Assembly (NCBI RefSeq): GCF_004343775.1
Contig: NZ_PTXL01000001.1
Location: forward strand, 62,001-126,000
DNA from: Burkholderia sp. SRS-46
GTDB lineage: Bacteria > Pseudomonadota > Gammaproteobacteria > Burkholderiales > Burkholderiaceae
Direction: 5' to 3'
DNA: 64,000 nucleotides
In this document: positions 8,385 through 16,504 of the stretch, in pieces
Layout of the letters: each line of letters begins with the position of its first letter
Position numbering within the stretch: position 1 is the first letter of the stretch
Notes under the pieces: model-generated
What the model was told of the DNA's origin: nothing
Seen by the model: only the letters and a program-made list of their open reading frames with translations
The model's database searches: none
Position numbers and translations under genes: made by a program

Positions 8385-8831
8385 TCACTCGGTGCCGGCC
8401 GTCTCGCTTTCGCCGTCGTCGCGCGATTCCTTCAGGATCCGGTAGATTTCCCACGCGGCGAAGCCGAGCGAACCCCACTTCAGCGCCGGGCCCGCGCTCG
8501 CGCGCAGCAGCGAGCGCACGGGCTTCGCGAGTATCAGCGAGGCGAGCGAACTCACCATCGGATACTGGTTGATGAGGTTGCCGAGGCTTGCATTGAGATG
8601 CCTCGCGGACTGGCCGAGCGATCCGCCGCCGAGCCCGGGAACCAGCACCTTGAGCCAGCGGAAGCGGGAAAAGGTCTGTCGCATTTCCGCGCCGGCCTGT
8701 GCGAGCTCCAGCCGCTCGACTTCGGCGCGCATGATCAGCAACTCCTTGCGGATCGCGCGGTTTTGTACGGCGCTCAAGCGCGATTGCGACGAAGCGGTGC
8801 GGTAACGGTTGCCTGTGGCGTTCTGACTCAT
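8385..8831 (-). CDS. DUF3318-type membrane-associated protein
   Basis: This is a 148-residue protein of unknown function. The N-terminal half is a charged helix (LSAVQNRAIRKELLIMRAEVERLELAQ); the C-terminal half is more hydrophobic with small-residue stretches (YPMVSSLASLILAKPV, GPALKWGSLGFAAWEIYRIL). It is third in a minus-strand operon after YqjD- and YqjE-like genes, so it likely occupies the YqjK/DUF3318 place. The start MSQNATG at 8831 fits the family better than upstream in-frame ATGs. Confidence 0.7.
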   Translation of the reverse strand: MSQNATGNRYRTASSQSRLSAVQNRAIRKELLIMRAEVERLELAQAGAEMRQTFSRFRWLKVLVPGLGGGSLGQSARHLNASLGNLINQYPMVSSLASLILAKPVRSLLRASAGPALKWGSLGFAAWEIYRILKESRDDGESETAGTE

Positions 8832-8874
8832 GGCGCGTCGGCGAGTTGAAGGTAAGGAACGAACGCGTGCGCGT

Positions 8875-9264
8875 TCACGGCTTGCCGCGGAACGCTTCGC
8901 GGTCTTTCTCGAGTTCGGCCAGCGTGGCTTCGAACACGATCGGCGCATCGCGCAGGCCCGCGCGCGCCTTCAGCGCGCAGGCAATGCCCGCGAACGCGTA
9001 CAGCGCGGTGATCACCGCGAGCGATTGCCAGCGATAGGTATCCCAGAAGGCGATCGCGACGAGCACGGTGAGGCTGATGAGCGCCATTGTCGCCAGCATC
9101 ATCGCGGCGAGACCGAGGAACAGCACGCCCATCAGGCGCTCCTTCTCCTCGGCGAGCTCGATGCCCGCCAGTTCGAGGCGCGTTTGCAGCAGTCCGATTG
9201 CCGAGCCGGCGAGGCGGCGCAGCGGGCCTTGGCCGGCGGACTGCGAGGTGGTGTCTGTCGTCAT
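8875..9264 (-). CDS. yqjE: YqjE/holin-X-like inner-membrane protein
   Basis: The 129-residue protein has an amphipathic N-terminal region (LLQTRLELAGIELAEEKERL), two membrane segments (VLFLGLAAMMLATMALISLTVLVAIAFW and SLAVITALYAFAGIACAL) and a charged tail, matching the YqjE/phage holin family superfamily III. Despite the domain name it is a chromosomal envelope protein, typically co-encoded with YqjD. It lies between the YqjD-like and DUF3318 genes. Confidence 0.82.
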   Translation of the reverse strand: MTTDTTSQSAGQGPLRRLAGSAIGLLQTRLELAGIELAEEKERLMGVLFLGLAAMMLATMALISLTVLVAIAFWDTYRWQSLAVITALYAFAGIACALKARAGLRDAPIVFEATLAELEKDREAFRGKP

Positions 9265-9390
9265 GAATGAGGTGCTTGCGCGTGCAGAAGGCGGCTAAGG
9301 CAAAGCCGACCGGCGGCGAGCCACCAGTCAGCTTCGGCGCCCGCGCGCCGCGTCACGCGGCTCGCCGGGCGATAGGGCGCAGGCTGCGCG

Positions 9391-9693
9391 TTACTTGCGG
9401 TTGATCAGCAGGCCGATCAGCACGCCGACACCGGCTGCGACGCCGATCGACGTCCACGGATGCTCGTGCACGTAGTCGTCGGTCGCGCGCGCGGCCTTCT
9501 TGCCCTTCTCGACCACCACGACCTGAACGTCGGCTGCCTTATCCTTGGCCTGCTTCAGGCGCGACATTGCTTTCTCGCGCAGCTCGGCCGCACGGTCGCC
9601 CGTGCTGCTCGCGGCTTGCTTGAGCAGATCTTCGGCGTCCGCGAGAACGGTTTTGATATCCGACATCAGTTTCTCCTTGTTGATTTCCGACAT
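9391..9693 (-). CDS. yqjD: YqjD/ElaB-family (DUF883) C-tail-anchored protein
   Basis: The 100-residue protein has a long charged helix followed by a single C-terminal membrane anchor (HPWTSIGVAAGVGVLIGLLINRK), the hallmark of YqjD/ElaB proteins, which in E. coli associate with ribosomes in stationary phase. A GGGAG ribosome site precedes MSEINKEK at 9693; an in-frame ATG at 9729 lacks one. It heads a three-gene envelope-stress operon running leftwards. Confidence 0.87.
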   Translation of the reverse strand: MSEINKEKLMSDIKTVLADAEDLLKQAASSTGDRAAELREKAMSRLKQAKDKAADVQVVVVEKGKKAARATDDYVHEHPWTSIGVAAGVGVLIGLLINRK

Positions 9694-9893
9694 TGCAACT
9701 CCCTTCATGCTGTCATGCTGCAGGTTCACATCGTAGCGAAACGCCTGCTTGCTGGCGAGCCGGGATCACACGGCGCGGCCGCGCAAGACCGCATGGTAAA
9801 CGACTTGTAATGCATGAAGAGAGACGCATACGGCCGGAAAAGTTTCCCGGCGCGGCCGGGCCCGGCGCAAAAATGACAAAAATGTATGAATAT

Positions 9894-9912
9894 CGAACGG
9901 AATAATCGTTCG
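9894..9912. promoter_or_regulatory. Inverted repeat upstream of the peroxiredoxin gene
   Basis: CGAACG-N7-CGTTCG lies about 90 bases upstream of the peroxiredoxin ATG in an AT-rich patch (ATGACAAAAATGTATGAATA just before). It could be an operator or part of the promoter for either divergent gene. It does not match the OxyR consensus convincingly. Confidence 0.3.
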
Positions 9913-9998
9913 CATCGCCGTCCGCTTCCCGTAAGCTACCCGACAGTCCCGCGCGGGTGGCGCGGGTTTCACCACGCACAGTTCAAGGAGGGAGCAAC

Positions 9999-10637
<639 letters not shown>

Positions 10638-10668
10638 GCACGGCCCGCAGCGCACGCGCACAAGCACA

Positions 10669-10704
10669 CGGCCCGCCTGGCATCGATGCCGGGCGGGCCG
10701 TTTT
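10669..10704 (+). terminator. Rho-independent terminator after the peroxiredoxin gene
   Basis: CGGCCCGCC and GGCGGGCCG form a 9-bp stem, extended by an inner GGCAT/ATGCC pairing and followed by TTTT. It lies between the convergent peroxiredoxin and gcdH genes. Confidence 0.85.
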
Positions 10705-10753
10705 CATTCCGGCGGCGCGCGGCGCGCACCGCGATGCCGTCAGGCGCGGACGA

Positions 10754-11941
10754 TCAGAAGAACGCCTGGATACCCGTCTGCGCGCGGCCGAGGATCAGCG
10801 CGTGGATGTCGTGCGTGCCTTCGTACGTGTTGACCACTTCGAGGTTCACGAGGTGGCGCGCGACGCAGAACTCGTCCGAGATGCCGTTGCCGCCGAGCAT
10901 GTCGCGCGCGAGCCGCGCGATGTCGAGCGCCTTGCCGCACGAATTGCGCTTCATGATCGACGTGATCTCGACGGCCGCGGTGCCTTCGTCCTTCATCCGG
11001 CCGAGGCGCAGCACGCCTTGCAGGCCGAGCGTGATCTCCGTCTGCATGTCGGCGAGCTTCTTCTGGATCAGCTGGTTCGCGGCGAGCGGCCGGCCGAACT
11101 GCTTGCGGTCGAGCACGTACTGGCGCGCGGTGTGCCAGCAGGCCTCGGCGGCGCCGAGCGCGCCCCACGCGATGCCGTAGCGCGCCGAGTTCAGGCACGT
11201 GAACGGGCCGCGCAGGCCGCCGACGTGCGGCAGGCGGTTTTCTTCCGGCACGAACACCTCGTCGAGCACGATCTCGCCGGTGATCGACGCGCGCAGGCCG
11301 ACCTTGCCGTGGATCACGGGCGCGGACAGGCCCTTCCAGCCCTTCTCGAGGATGAAGCCGCGGATCGTGTCGTGGCCGTCTTCGTCGAGCTTCGCCCAGA
11401 CGACGAACACGTCGGCGATCGGCGAGTTCGTGATCCACATCTTCGCGCCGGAGAGCGAATAGCCGCCGGGCACCTTCTTCGCGCGCGTGACCATGCTGCC
11501 CGGATCGGAGCCGTGGTTCGGCTCGGTGAGGCCGAAGCAGCCGATCCATTCGCCGGTCGCGAGCTTCGGCAGGTATTTCTCCTTCTGCGCGTCGGAGCCG
11601 AATTCGTAGATCGGCACCATCACGAGCGACGACTGCACCGACATCATCGACCGGTAGCCCGAATCGATGCGCTCGACCTCGCGCGCGATCAGGCCGTAGC
11701 TCACGTAGTTGAGGCCCGGGCCGCCGTACTGCTCGGGGATCGTCGGGCCGAGCAGGCCGAGTTCGCCCATTTCACGGAAGATCCCGGCATCGGTGCGTTC
11801 GTGGCGGAACGCCTCGGTGACACGCGGCGCGAGCTTGTCCTGTGCGTACGCGCGCGCGGCGTCGCGCACCATCCGCTCGTCCTCGTTGAGCTGCTGGTCG
11901 AGCAGCAGCGGATCGTCCCAATGAAAAGTTGCGGCGCTCAT
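10754..11941 (-). CDS. gcdH: Glutaryl-CoA dehydrogenase
   Basis: This flavoenzyme oxidises and decarboxylates glutaryl-CoA to crotonyl-CoA in lysine, hydroxylysine and tryptophan breakdown. The 395-residue acyl-CoA dehydrogenase fold shows [16 protein letters not shown] (FAD/substrate loop, about residue 135) and the catalytic-base region [20 protein letters not shown], with Glu at about 374 as in glutaryl-CoA dehydrogenases. It is divergent from an IclR-family regulator across a 76-bp gap with a perfect palindrome, so that regulator probably controls it. Confidence 0.94.
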   Translation of the reverse strand: MSAATFHWDDPLLLDQQLNEDERMVRDAARAYAQDKLAPRVTEAFRHERTDAGIFREMGELGLLGPTIPEQYGGPGLNYVSYGLIAREVERIDSGYRSMMSVQSSLVMVPIYEFGSDAQKEKYLPKLATGEWIGCFGLTEPNHGSDPGSMVTRAKKVPGGYSLSGAKMWITNSPIADVFVVWAKLDEDGHDTIRGFILEKGWKGLSAPVIHGKVGLRASITGEIVLDEVFVPEENRLPHVGGLRGPFTCLNSARYGIAWGALGAAEACWHTARQYVLDRKQFGRPLAANQLIQKKLADMQTEITLGLQGVLRLGRMKDEGTAAVEITSIMKRNSCGKALDIARLARDMLGGNGISDEFCVARHLVNLEVVNTYEGTHDIHALILGRAQTGIQAFF

Positions 11942-11966
11942 CGTGTCATCTCCTCACTTGACTAAA

Positions 11967-11983
11967 GTTCCGCTGTGCGGAAC
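11967..11983. promoter_or_regulatory. Putative IclR-family operator between gcdH and its regulator
   Basis: GTTCCGC-TGT-GCGGAAC is a perfect 7-3-7 palindrome in the short divergent gap. IclR-type regulators commonly bind TTCCGC/GCGGAA-like palindromes, so this is the best operator candidate for both gcdH and the regulator gene itself. Confidence 0.75.
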
Positions 11984-12017
11984 AATGTTTTGCAAATTGA
12001 TCCCAGTGTAGCATCAG

Positions 12018-12809
12018 ATGACGCTTTCAACCATCGACGAACAACCGATCGACGAGCGCAAGTTCGTCGTGGCGCTCGCGCGCGGCCTGGACCTGCTGCG
12101 TGCCTTCCGGCCCGGCGAGACGATGCTCGGCAACCGCGATTTCGCGGAGCGCACGGGCCTGCCGAAGGCGACGGTGAACCGGCTCGCGTACACGCTGACG
12201 GTGCTCGGCTACCTGCGCTACGACGATACGCTCGGCAAATACGCGCTCGACGCCGGCGTGCTGTCGCTCGGCTACGCGCTGCTGTCCGGCGCGGGCACGC
12301 TCGACCTCGCGCGGCCGCACATGCAGGCGCTCGCGCGCGAGATCGGCGCGGCGGTGTCGCTTGGCTGCCGCGACGGGCTCGACATGATCTATCTGGAGAC
12401 GATCCGCAGCGAGACGGCGCTGACGCTCGGGCTGGCGCCCGGCTCGCGGCTCTCGATGCTGACGAGCTCGATGGGGCGCGCGTATCTGGCCGTACAGCCC
12501 GAGGACGCGCGGCGTGCGCTGTACGCGGAGCTGCACCGGGCGGCCGGCGCGGGGCCCGACGCCGACGCGCTGGTGCGCGCCGCGCAGGAGGCGGTGGCCG
12601 AGTTCGCGTCGGGCGGCTGCTGCTATTCGTTCCGCGCGTGGCACGCGGACGTCAACGCAGCCGCGGTGCCGTTTCGCGAGCCGCGCGAGGGGCGCTGGCT
12701 GATCCTGAGCTGCAGCGGGCCGGCGTCGTCGATGGGCGAGGACGTGTTCCGGTCGCAGGTCGGGCCGCGCCTGAAGGCGCTCGCGCAACGGCTGGGGCAG
12801 GTCGGCTGA
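12018..12809 (+). CDS. IclR-family transcriptional regulator
   Basis: The 263-residue protein has an N-terminal winged helix-turn-helix (NRDFAERTGLPKATVNRLAYTL, about residues 38-60) and a C-terminal ligand-binding IclR domain (AREIGAAVSLGCRDGLDMIYLE onward). It diverges from gcdH, with a palindrome resembling IclR operators between them, suggesting local control of glutaryl-CoA breakdown. The inducer is unknown. The ATG at 12018 is the only start consistent with the family N-terminus. Confidence 0.93.
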   Translation: MTLSTIDEQPIDERKFVVALARGLDLLRAFRPGETMLGNRDFAERTGLPKATVNRLAYTLTVLGYLRYDDTLGKYALDAGVLSLGYALLSGAGTLDLARPHMQALAREIGAAVSLGCRDGLDMIYLETIRSETALTLGLAPGSRLSMLTSSMGRAYLAVQPEDARRALYAELHRAAGAGPDADALVRAAQEAVAEFASGGCCYSFRAWHADVNAAAVPFREPREGRWLILSCSGPASSMGEDVFRSQVGPRLKALAQRLGQVG

Positions 12810-12906
12810 GCGAGTAGTACGCCGGCACGCATGGCGTGCCGGTTGCGCACACGCCGAACCGCGTTCATCATCGTTCGCCCGACGCGAGAAAACCACGAGG
12901 CCGACG

Positions 12907-13314
12907 ATGTCACACCCGGAAATGCTGGAAGGCGGCTGCGCCTGCGGCGCGATCCGTTACCGGATCACGCACGTCCCGACCGACGCCGGCTTCTGCCATT
13001 GCCGGCTGTGCCAGAAGACGACCGGCGCGGCCGTGCTCGCGTCCGCGACGGTGCCGATCGACGCGTTCGACTATCTGCGCGGCGAGCCGGTGGTGTATGC
13101 GTCGAGCGAGTGGGGCGAGCGGCGCTTCTGCGGCCAATGCGGCGCGCAGCTCGAATTCCGGCTGCGCGATGCGCCGAAAACGGTCGAAATCAACACCGCG
13201 ACGCTCGACGATCCGTCGAGAATCCGCCCCGCCTGGCACATCTGGTACGCGGACCGGTTTCCCGGCCTCGAGATCGGCGATGCGCTGCCGAAGCACGACG
13301 GCGGCCACGACTGA
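12907..13314 (+). CDS. GFA-family zinc protein (glutathione-dependent formaldehyde-activating fold)
   Basis: The 135-residue protein has the zinc-binding cysteine pattern of the GFA/CENP-V family: GGCACGAIRY at about residue 10, CHCRLCQKTTGA at about 31 and CGQCGAQL at about 77. The founding member binds the glutathione-formaldehyde adduct, but most relatives have no proven activity. It follows the IclR gene after about 100 bp and is convergent with the EAL-like gene. Substrate unknown. Confidence 0.88.
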   Translation: MSHPEMLEGGCACGAIRYRITHVPTDAGFCHCRLCQKTTGAAVLASATVPIDAFDYLRGEPVVYASSEWGERRFCGQCGAQLEFRLRDAPKTVEINTATLDDPSRIRPAWHIWYADRFPGLEIGDALPKHDGGHD

Positions 13315-13371
13315 CATCCGGCACGCAAGCGCCCGGCCGGAATCGGGAAGCCTCCGGCCCCGCGCAACCCT

Positions 13372-14268
13372 TCAGGCCGATACCACCTTCGCAAACACCG
13401 GCCCCTGCATGAACCGCACGTCGTGCTGGCGCAGCAGTTCGCACTGCGTCTCGTCGACCACGCCGTCGAAGATCAGCGGAATCCGCGCGCGCTGCGCATA
13501 GGCGACGAGCGCCTTGACCATCCCGTCGCGCAACGCGATGCCCGCATCCATCTTGATGTAGTCCGGCCGCGCCATGTCCGATTCGACCGCGAGGATGCGG
13601 CCGGGGTCGGGCAGCTTGTCCGCGACCTTGAAGCCGTGATGCTGGTAGCTGCGCGTCAGGTAGCCGAGGAACGTCTTGTGCGCGACCGCGGCGGTCGGCA
13701 GCTCGATCACGACCCGCTCCGGCGGCAGGCCGAAGCGTTGCAGCACGGACGAGAAGTGCTTGCCGTGATCGTATTTCACGCTCTTCAGCAGCCGTTCGTG
13801 CACGCGCAGGAACAACAGCCCGTGGCGCTGCGCGCCGAAGAAATTGATCGCGTGCAGCGCGCGCGACAGGCGGTCGACCGCGACCAGCGCCTGGTCGTCG
13901 GCGGCCGAATCGAACGGATCGGGCGCGTTGCCCGTCGCCAGCGTGACCGCCTGGAAACCTAGTTCGTCTCCGTAGCGCTCGATCGCGTCCGCGAACGACG
14001 TCGATTGCGGCGCGCCGGGCATCGTCACGTCGTAGATCGGTTCGTACGCACTATTGAGCGTCAGCTCGGGCAGGCGCGCGCATGCGGTGCCGCCGTCGAC
14101 GAGCGCGACGTGATCCCGCAGGAACGGCAACTGCCCGGCGCGGGTGACCAGCTCGGGAATGGTGGGCGGAATCATCGGGAATCGGCATGGAAAAACGGCG
14201 GCCGAACCGGCCGCCTCATGACTCGATAGTAGCAGCGCCCGTCGGGCTCGGCTCGGCGAATCGCTCAT
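13372..14268 (-). CDS. Degenerate EAL-domain protein (probably not a c-di-GMP phosphodiesterase)
   Basis: The 298-residue product aligns with EAL domains, but key residues differ. The stretch AYEPIYDV corresponds to the YQPI motif, and the EAL triad itself reads DAI (SFADAIERYG). The KID motif is DYIKMDAGIA, the late Glu motif (AEGVET) reads FDGVVDETQ, and MQGPVFAK matches the final QG motif. Loss of the metal-binding Glu residues argues against catalysis; a role as c-di-GMP receptor or protein partner is possible. The start could instead be the ATG at 14175, where homology begins. It diverges from the aromatic operon. Confidence 0.8.
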   Translation of the reverse strand: MSDSPSRARRALLLSSHEAAGSAAVFPCRFPMIPPTIPELVTRAGQLPFLRDHVALVDGGTACARLPELTLNSAYEPIYDVTMPGAPQSTSFADAIERYGDELGFQAVTLATGNAPDPFDSAADDQALVAVDRLSRALHAINFFGAQRHGLLFLRVHERLLKSVKYDHGKHFSSVLQRFGLPPERVVIELPTAAVAHKTFLGYLTRSYQHHGFKVADKLPDPGRILAVESDMARPDYIKMDAGIALRDGMVKALVAYAQRARIPLIFDGVVDETQCELLRQHDVRFMQGPVFAKVVSA

Positions 14269-14310
14269 ATCGTTATCCCGTCCCCGGGGTGATGCCTAGG
14301 GTTTACGTTG

Positions 14311-14350
14311 TTTTCACTATCCGTAATTGGTTTTACTATTCGTAAATTCA
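14311..14350. repeat. Imperfect 20-bp tandem repeat upstream of the hydroxylase operon
   Basis: TTTTCACTATCCGTAATTGG at 14311-14330 is followed directly by TTTTACTATTCGTAAATTCA at 14331-14350. The two copies share the frame TTTT-ACTAT-CGTAA. A period of two helical turns is typical of sites for regulators that bind direct repeats, such as AraC-type activators. It lies in the 290-bp gap between the EAL-like gene and the aromatic operon. Confidence 0.5.
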
Positions 14351-14436
14351 GAGTTTGTCGCCGATCAAAACAAGCGCATTCGGGCATCGCCGGGCGATGT
14401 CCTGTCCCCGATTCAACAGGAAGCAAGGAGCGAGAC

Positions 14437-14547
14437 GTGGCGGGTGAGTGGAAATGTGGGTCGCAGATGGGCCCGGCGGGCCGGAAGGCCGCCGGCGGGC
14501 AACGGTCGGGGCAGGCGCGCGCGCGGTCGCGCCGCAGGCCGGGTTGA
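14437..14547 (+). CDS. Possible 36-residue leader peptide before the hydroxylase gene
   Basis: A GTG at 14437 is preceded by a strong AAGGAG (14425-14430) at ideal spacing and opens a 36-codon frame ending 8 bases before the first possible hydroxylase start. The peptide is Gly/Arg/Ala-rich (VAGEWKCGSQMG...), with no recognisable domain. The hydroxylase gene itself has only weak ribosome sites, so this frame could deliver ribosomes by coupling. It may also be a chance frame. Confidence 0.3.
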   Translation: MAGEWKCGSQMGPAGRKAAGGQRSGQARARSRRRPG

Positions 14548-14564
14548 GCGGACGGATGACGACC

Positions 14565-16241
14565 ATGAGCATCGATTACCAGACCCTGAAGTTTGCCTAC
14601 CGGCCGCGCGCGGAGCGCGGCGCCGACAGCGACGCGGCGATCCATCCGGTGATCGTCGTCGGCGCGGGCCCGGTGGGCCTCGCCGCGGCGATCGACCTCG
14701 CGCAGCAGGGCGTGCCGGTCGCGCTGCTCGACGACGACGACACGCTGTCCACCGGCTCCCGCGCGATCTGCTTCGCGAAGCGCACGCTCGAGATCTTCGA
14801 CCGGCTTGGCTGCGGCGAGCGTTTCGTCGAGAAGGGCGTGAGCTGGCACGTCGGCAAGGTGTTCCTGCAGGACGAGCAGCTGTACGCGTTCGACCTGCTG
14901 CCCGAGGAAGGCCACGCGCGCCCGGCATTCATCAACCTGCAGCAGTACTACGTCGAAGGCTATCTGGCCGAGCGCGCGTTCGCGCTGCCGAACCTCGACA
15001 TCCGCTGGAAGCACAAGGTGACGGGCATCGCGCAGACGGCCGACCACGCGACGGTGACGGTCGAGACGCCCGAGGGCGTCGAGACGCTGCGCGCGCGCTA
15101 CGTGATCGCCGCGGACGGCTCGCGCAGCCCGATGCGCACGCTGATGGGCCTCGAGAGCCACGGCCGCACCTTCAAGGACCGCTTCCTGATCGCCGACGTG
15201 AAGATGAAGGCGGAGTTTCCGACCGAGCGCTGGTTCTGGTTCGATCCGCCGTTCCACCGCAACCAGTCGGTGCTGCTGCACCGCCAGCCGGACAACGTGT
15301 GGCGCATCGACTTCCAGCTCGGCTGGGACGCCGACCCGGTCGCCGAAAAGCAGCCCGAGCGCGTGATCCCGCGCGTGCGCGCGCTGCTCGGCCCGGACGT
15401 GCAGTTCGAGCTCGAATGGGTGAGCGTCTACACGTTCCGCTGCCAGCGGATGGACACGTTCCGTCACGGCCGCGTGCTGTTCGCCGGCGATTCGGCGCAC
15501 GGCGTGTCGCCGTTCGGCGCGCGCGGCGCGAACAGCGGCGTGCAGGATGCCGACAACCTCGCGTGGAAGCTGAAGCTCGTGCTGGACGGCCAGGCCCCCG
15601 ACCGGCTGCTCGATAGCTACGCGAGCGAGCGTGAGTTCGCCGCCGACGAGAACATCCGCAACTCGACGCGCTCGACCGACTTCATCACGCCGAAGAGCCC
15701 GGTGTCGCGCGTGTTCCGCGATGCGACGCTGAAGCTTGCGCGCGACTGCGAATTCGCGCGCAAGCTCGTCAACAGCGGCCGCCTGTCGGTACCGGCGGTG
15801 CTTGCCGATTCGCCGCTCAACACGCCGGACCGCGACGGCGACGCGTTCGCGTGCGCGATGCGGCCGGGCGCGGCCGCGGCCGACGCGCCGGTGCGTGCGC
15901 ACGGCGCGGCCGGCTGGCTGCTGCAGCATCTGCGCGACGGCTTCGCGGGCGTGCTGTTCGGCCTGCCCGGCGACGCGCCCGCGCTCGCACAGGCGCTGGC
16001 CGGCCTCGCGCTGCCGGTGCAGCCGGTGCTGGTCGTGCCGCGCGGGCAGGCGCACGCGGTGCAGGGCGCAGCGGGCGTGGACGTCGTGGAAGACGTCGAC
16101 GGCCTCGCCGCGCAACGCTACGACGCGCAGCCCGGCACGTTCTACCTGCTGCGCCCCGACCAGCACGTGTGCGCGCGGCTGCGCGCGCTCGACCGGCAGG
16201 CGGTGGGCGACGCGCTCGCGCGCGCGACCTGCACGGCTTGA
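14565..16241 (+). CDS. FAD-dependent aromatic hydroxylase, MhaA-like (3-hydroxyphenylacetate 6-hydroxylase candidate)
   Basis: The 558-residue product is a class A flavoprotein monooxygenase. It has an FAD motif VVGAGPVGLAAAIDLAQQG (about 31-49), a DG motif VIAADGSRSPMR and a GD motif GRVLFAGDSAHGVSPFGARGANSG, with a thioredoxin-like C-terminal domain as in phenol-hydroxylase relatives. It leads an operon with a DUF2783 protein, an aromatic-acid transporter, hmgA and fahA. Pseudomonas putida uses the flavoprotein MhaA plus small MhaB to make homogentisate from 3-hydroxyphenylacetate, so that role is inferred. ATG 14556 is an alternative start. Neither has a strong ribosome site. Confidence 0.82.
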   Translation: MSIDYQTLKFAYRPRAERGADSDAAIHPVIVVGAGPVGLAAAIDLAQQGVPVALLDDDDTLSTGSRAICFAKRTLEIFDRLGCGERFVEKGVSWHVGKVFLQDEQLYAFDLLPEEGHARPAFINLQQYYVEGYLAERAFALPNLDIRWKHKVTGIAQTADHATVTVETPEGVETLRARYVIAADGSRSPMRTLMGLESHGRTFKDRFLIADVKMKAEFPTERWFWFDPPFHRNQSVLLHRQPDNVWRIDFQLGWDADPVAEKQPERVIPRVRALLGPDVQFELEWVSVYTFRCQRMDTFRHGRVLFAGDSAHGVSPFGARGANSGVQDADNLAWKLKLVLDGQAPDRLLDSYASEREFAADENIRNSTRSTDFITPKSPVSRVFRDATLKLARDCEFARKLVNSGRLSVPAVLADSPLNTPDRDGDAFACAMRPGAAAADAPVRAHGAAGWLLQHLRDGFAGVLFGLPGDAPALAQALAGLALPVQPVLVVPRGQAHAVQGAAGVDVVEDVDGLAAQRYDAQPGTFYLLRPDQHVCARLRALDRQAVGDALARATCTA

Positions 16242-16270
16242 CTGCCCACACGATATTGGAGACACCCGTC

Positions 16271-16504
16271 ATGCATCACCATCTCGACACCCGCCCGCGC
16301 CTGGCCGATCCGGACGCGTTCTACGAAGCGCTGATCGACATGCACCGCGACCTGACCGACAGCGACAGCCAGCTCGTCAACGCGAAGCTGATCCTGCTGC
16401 TCGCGAACCAGATCGGCGACACCGACGTGCTGCGCGAAGCCATGGCGCTCGCGCGCCAGGGCGTGACGCCGCCCGCGCATCCGGCCGCGGAGGTGGCGCA
16501 ATGA
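16271..16504 (+). CDS. DUF2783 small protein, MhaB-like hydroxylase partner
   Basis: The 77-residue, mostly helical protein (DAFYEALIDMHRDLTDSDSQLVNAKLILLLANQIGD) sits between the flavin hydroxylase and the transporter. In Pseudomonas putida the 3-hydroxyphenylacetate hydroxylase needs a small coupling protein, MhaB, encoded next to MhaA; size and place fit. The link is inference from context. Its stop overlaps the start of the transporter gene (ATGA). Confidence 0.78.
   Translation: MHHHLDTRPRLADPDAFYEALIDMHRDLTDSDSQLVNAKLILLLANQIGDTDVLREAMALARQGVTPPAHPAAEVAQ

Noticed and set aside
8875..9264. Prophage remnant, because of the holin-like protein
   Set aside because: The protein belongs to the chromosomal YqjE group in a yqjD-type operon; no other phage gene, integrase or att site is near.
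13335..13359. GGCCGGA-N11-TCCGGCC as a terminator between the GFA and EAL genes
   Set aside because: Loop is long and there is no T-tract on either strand.
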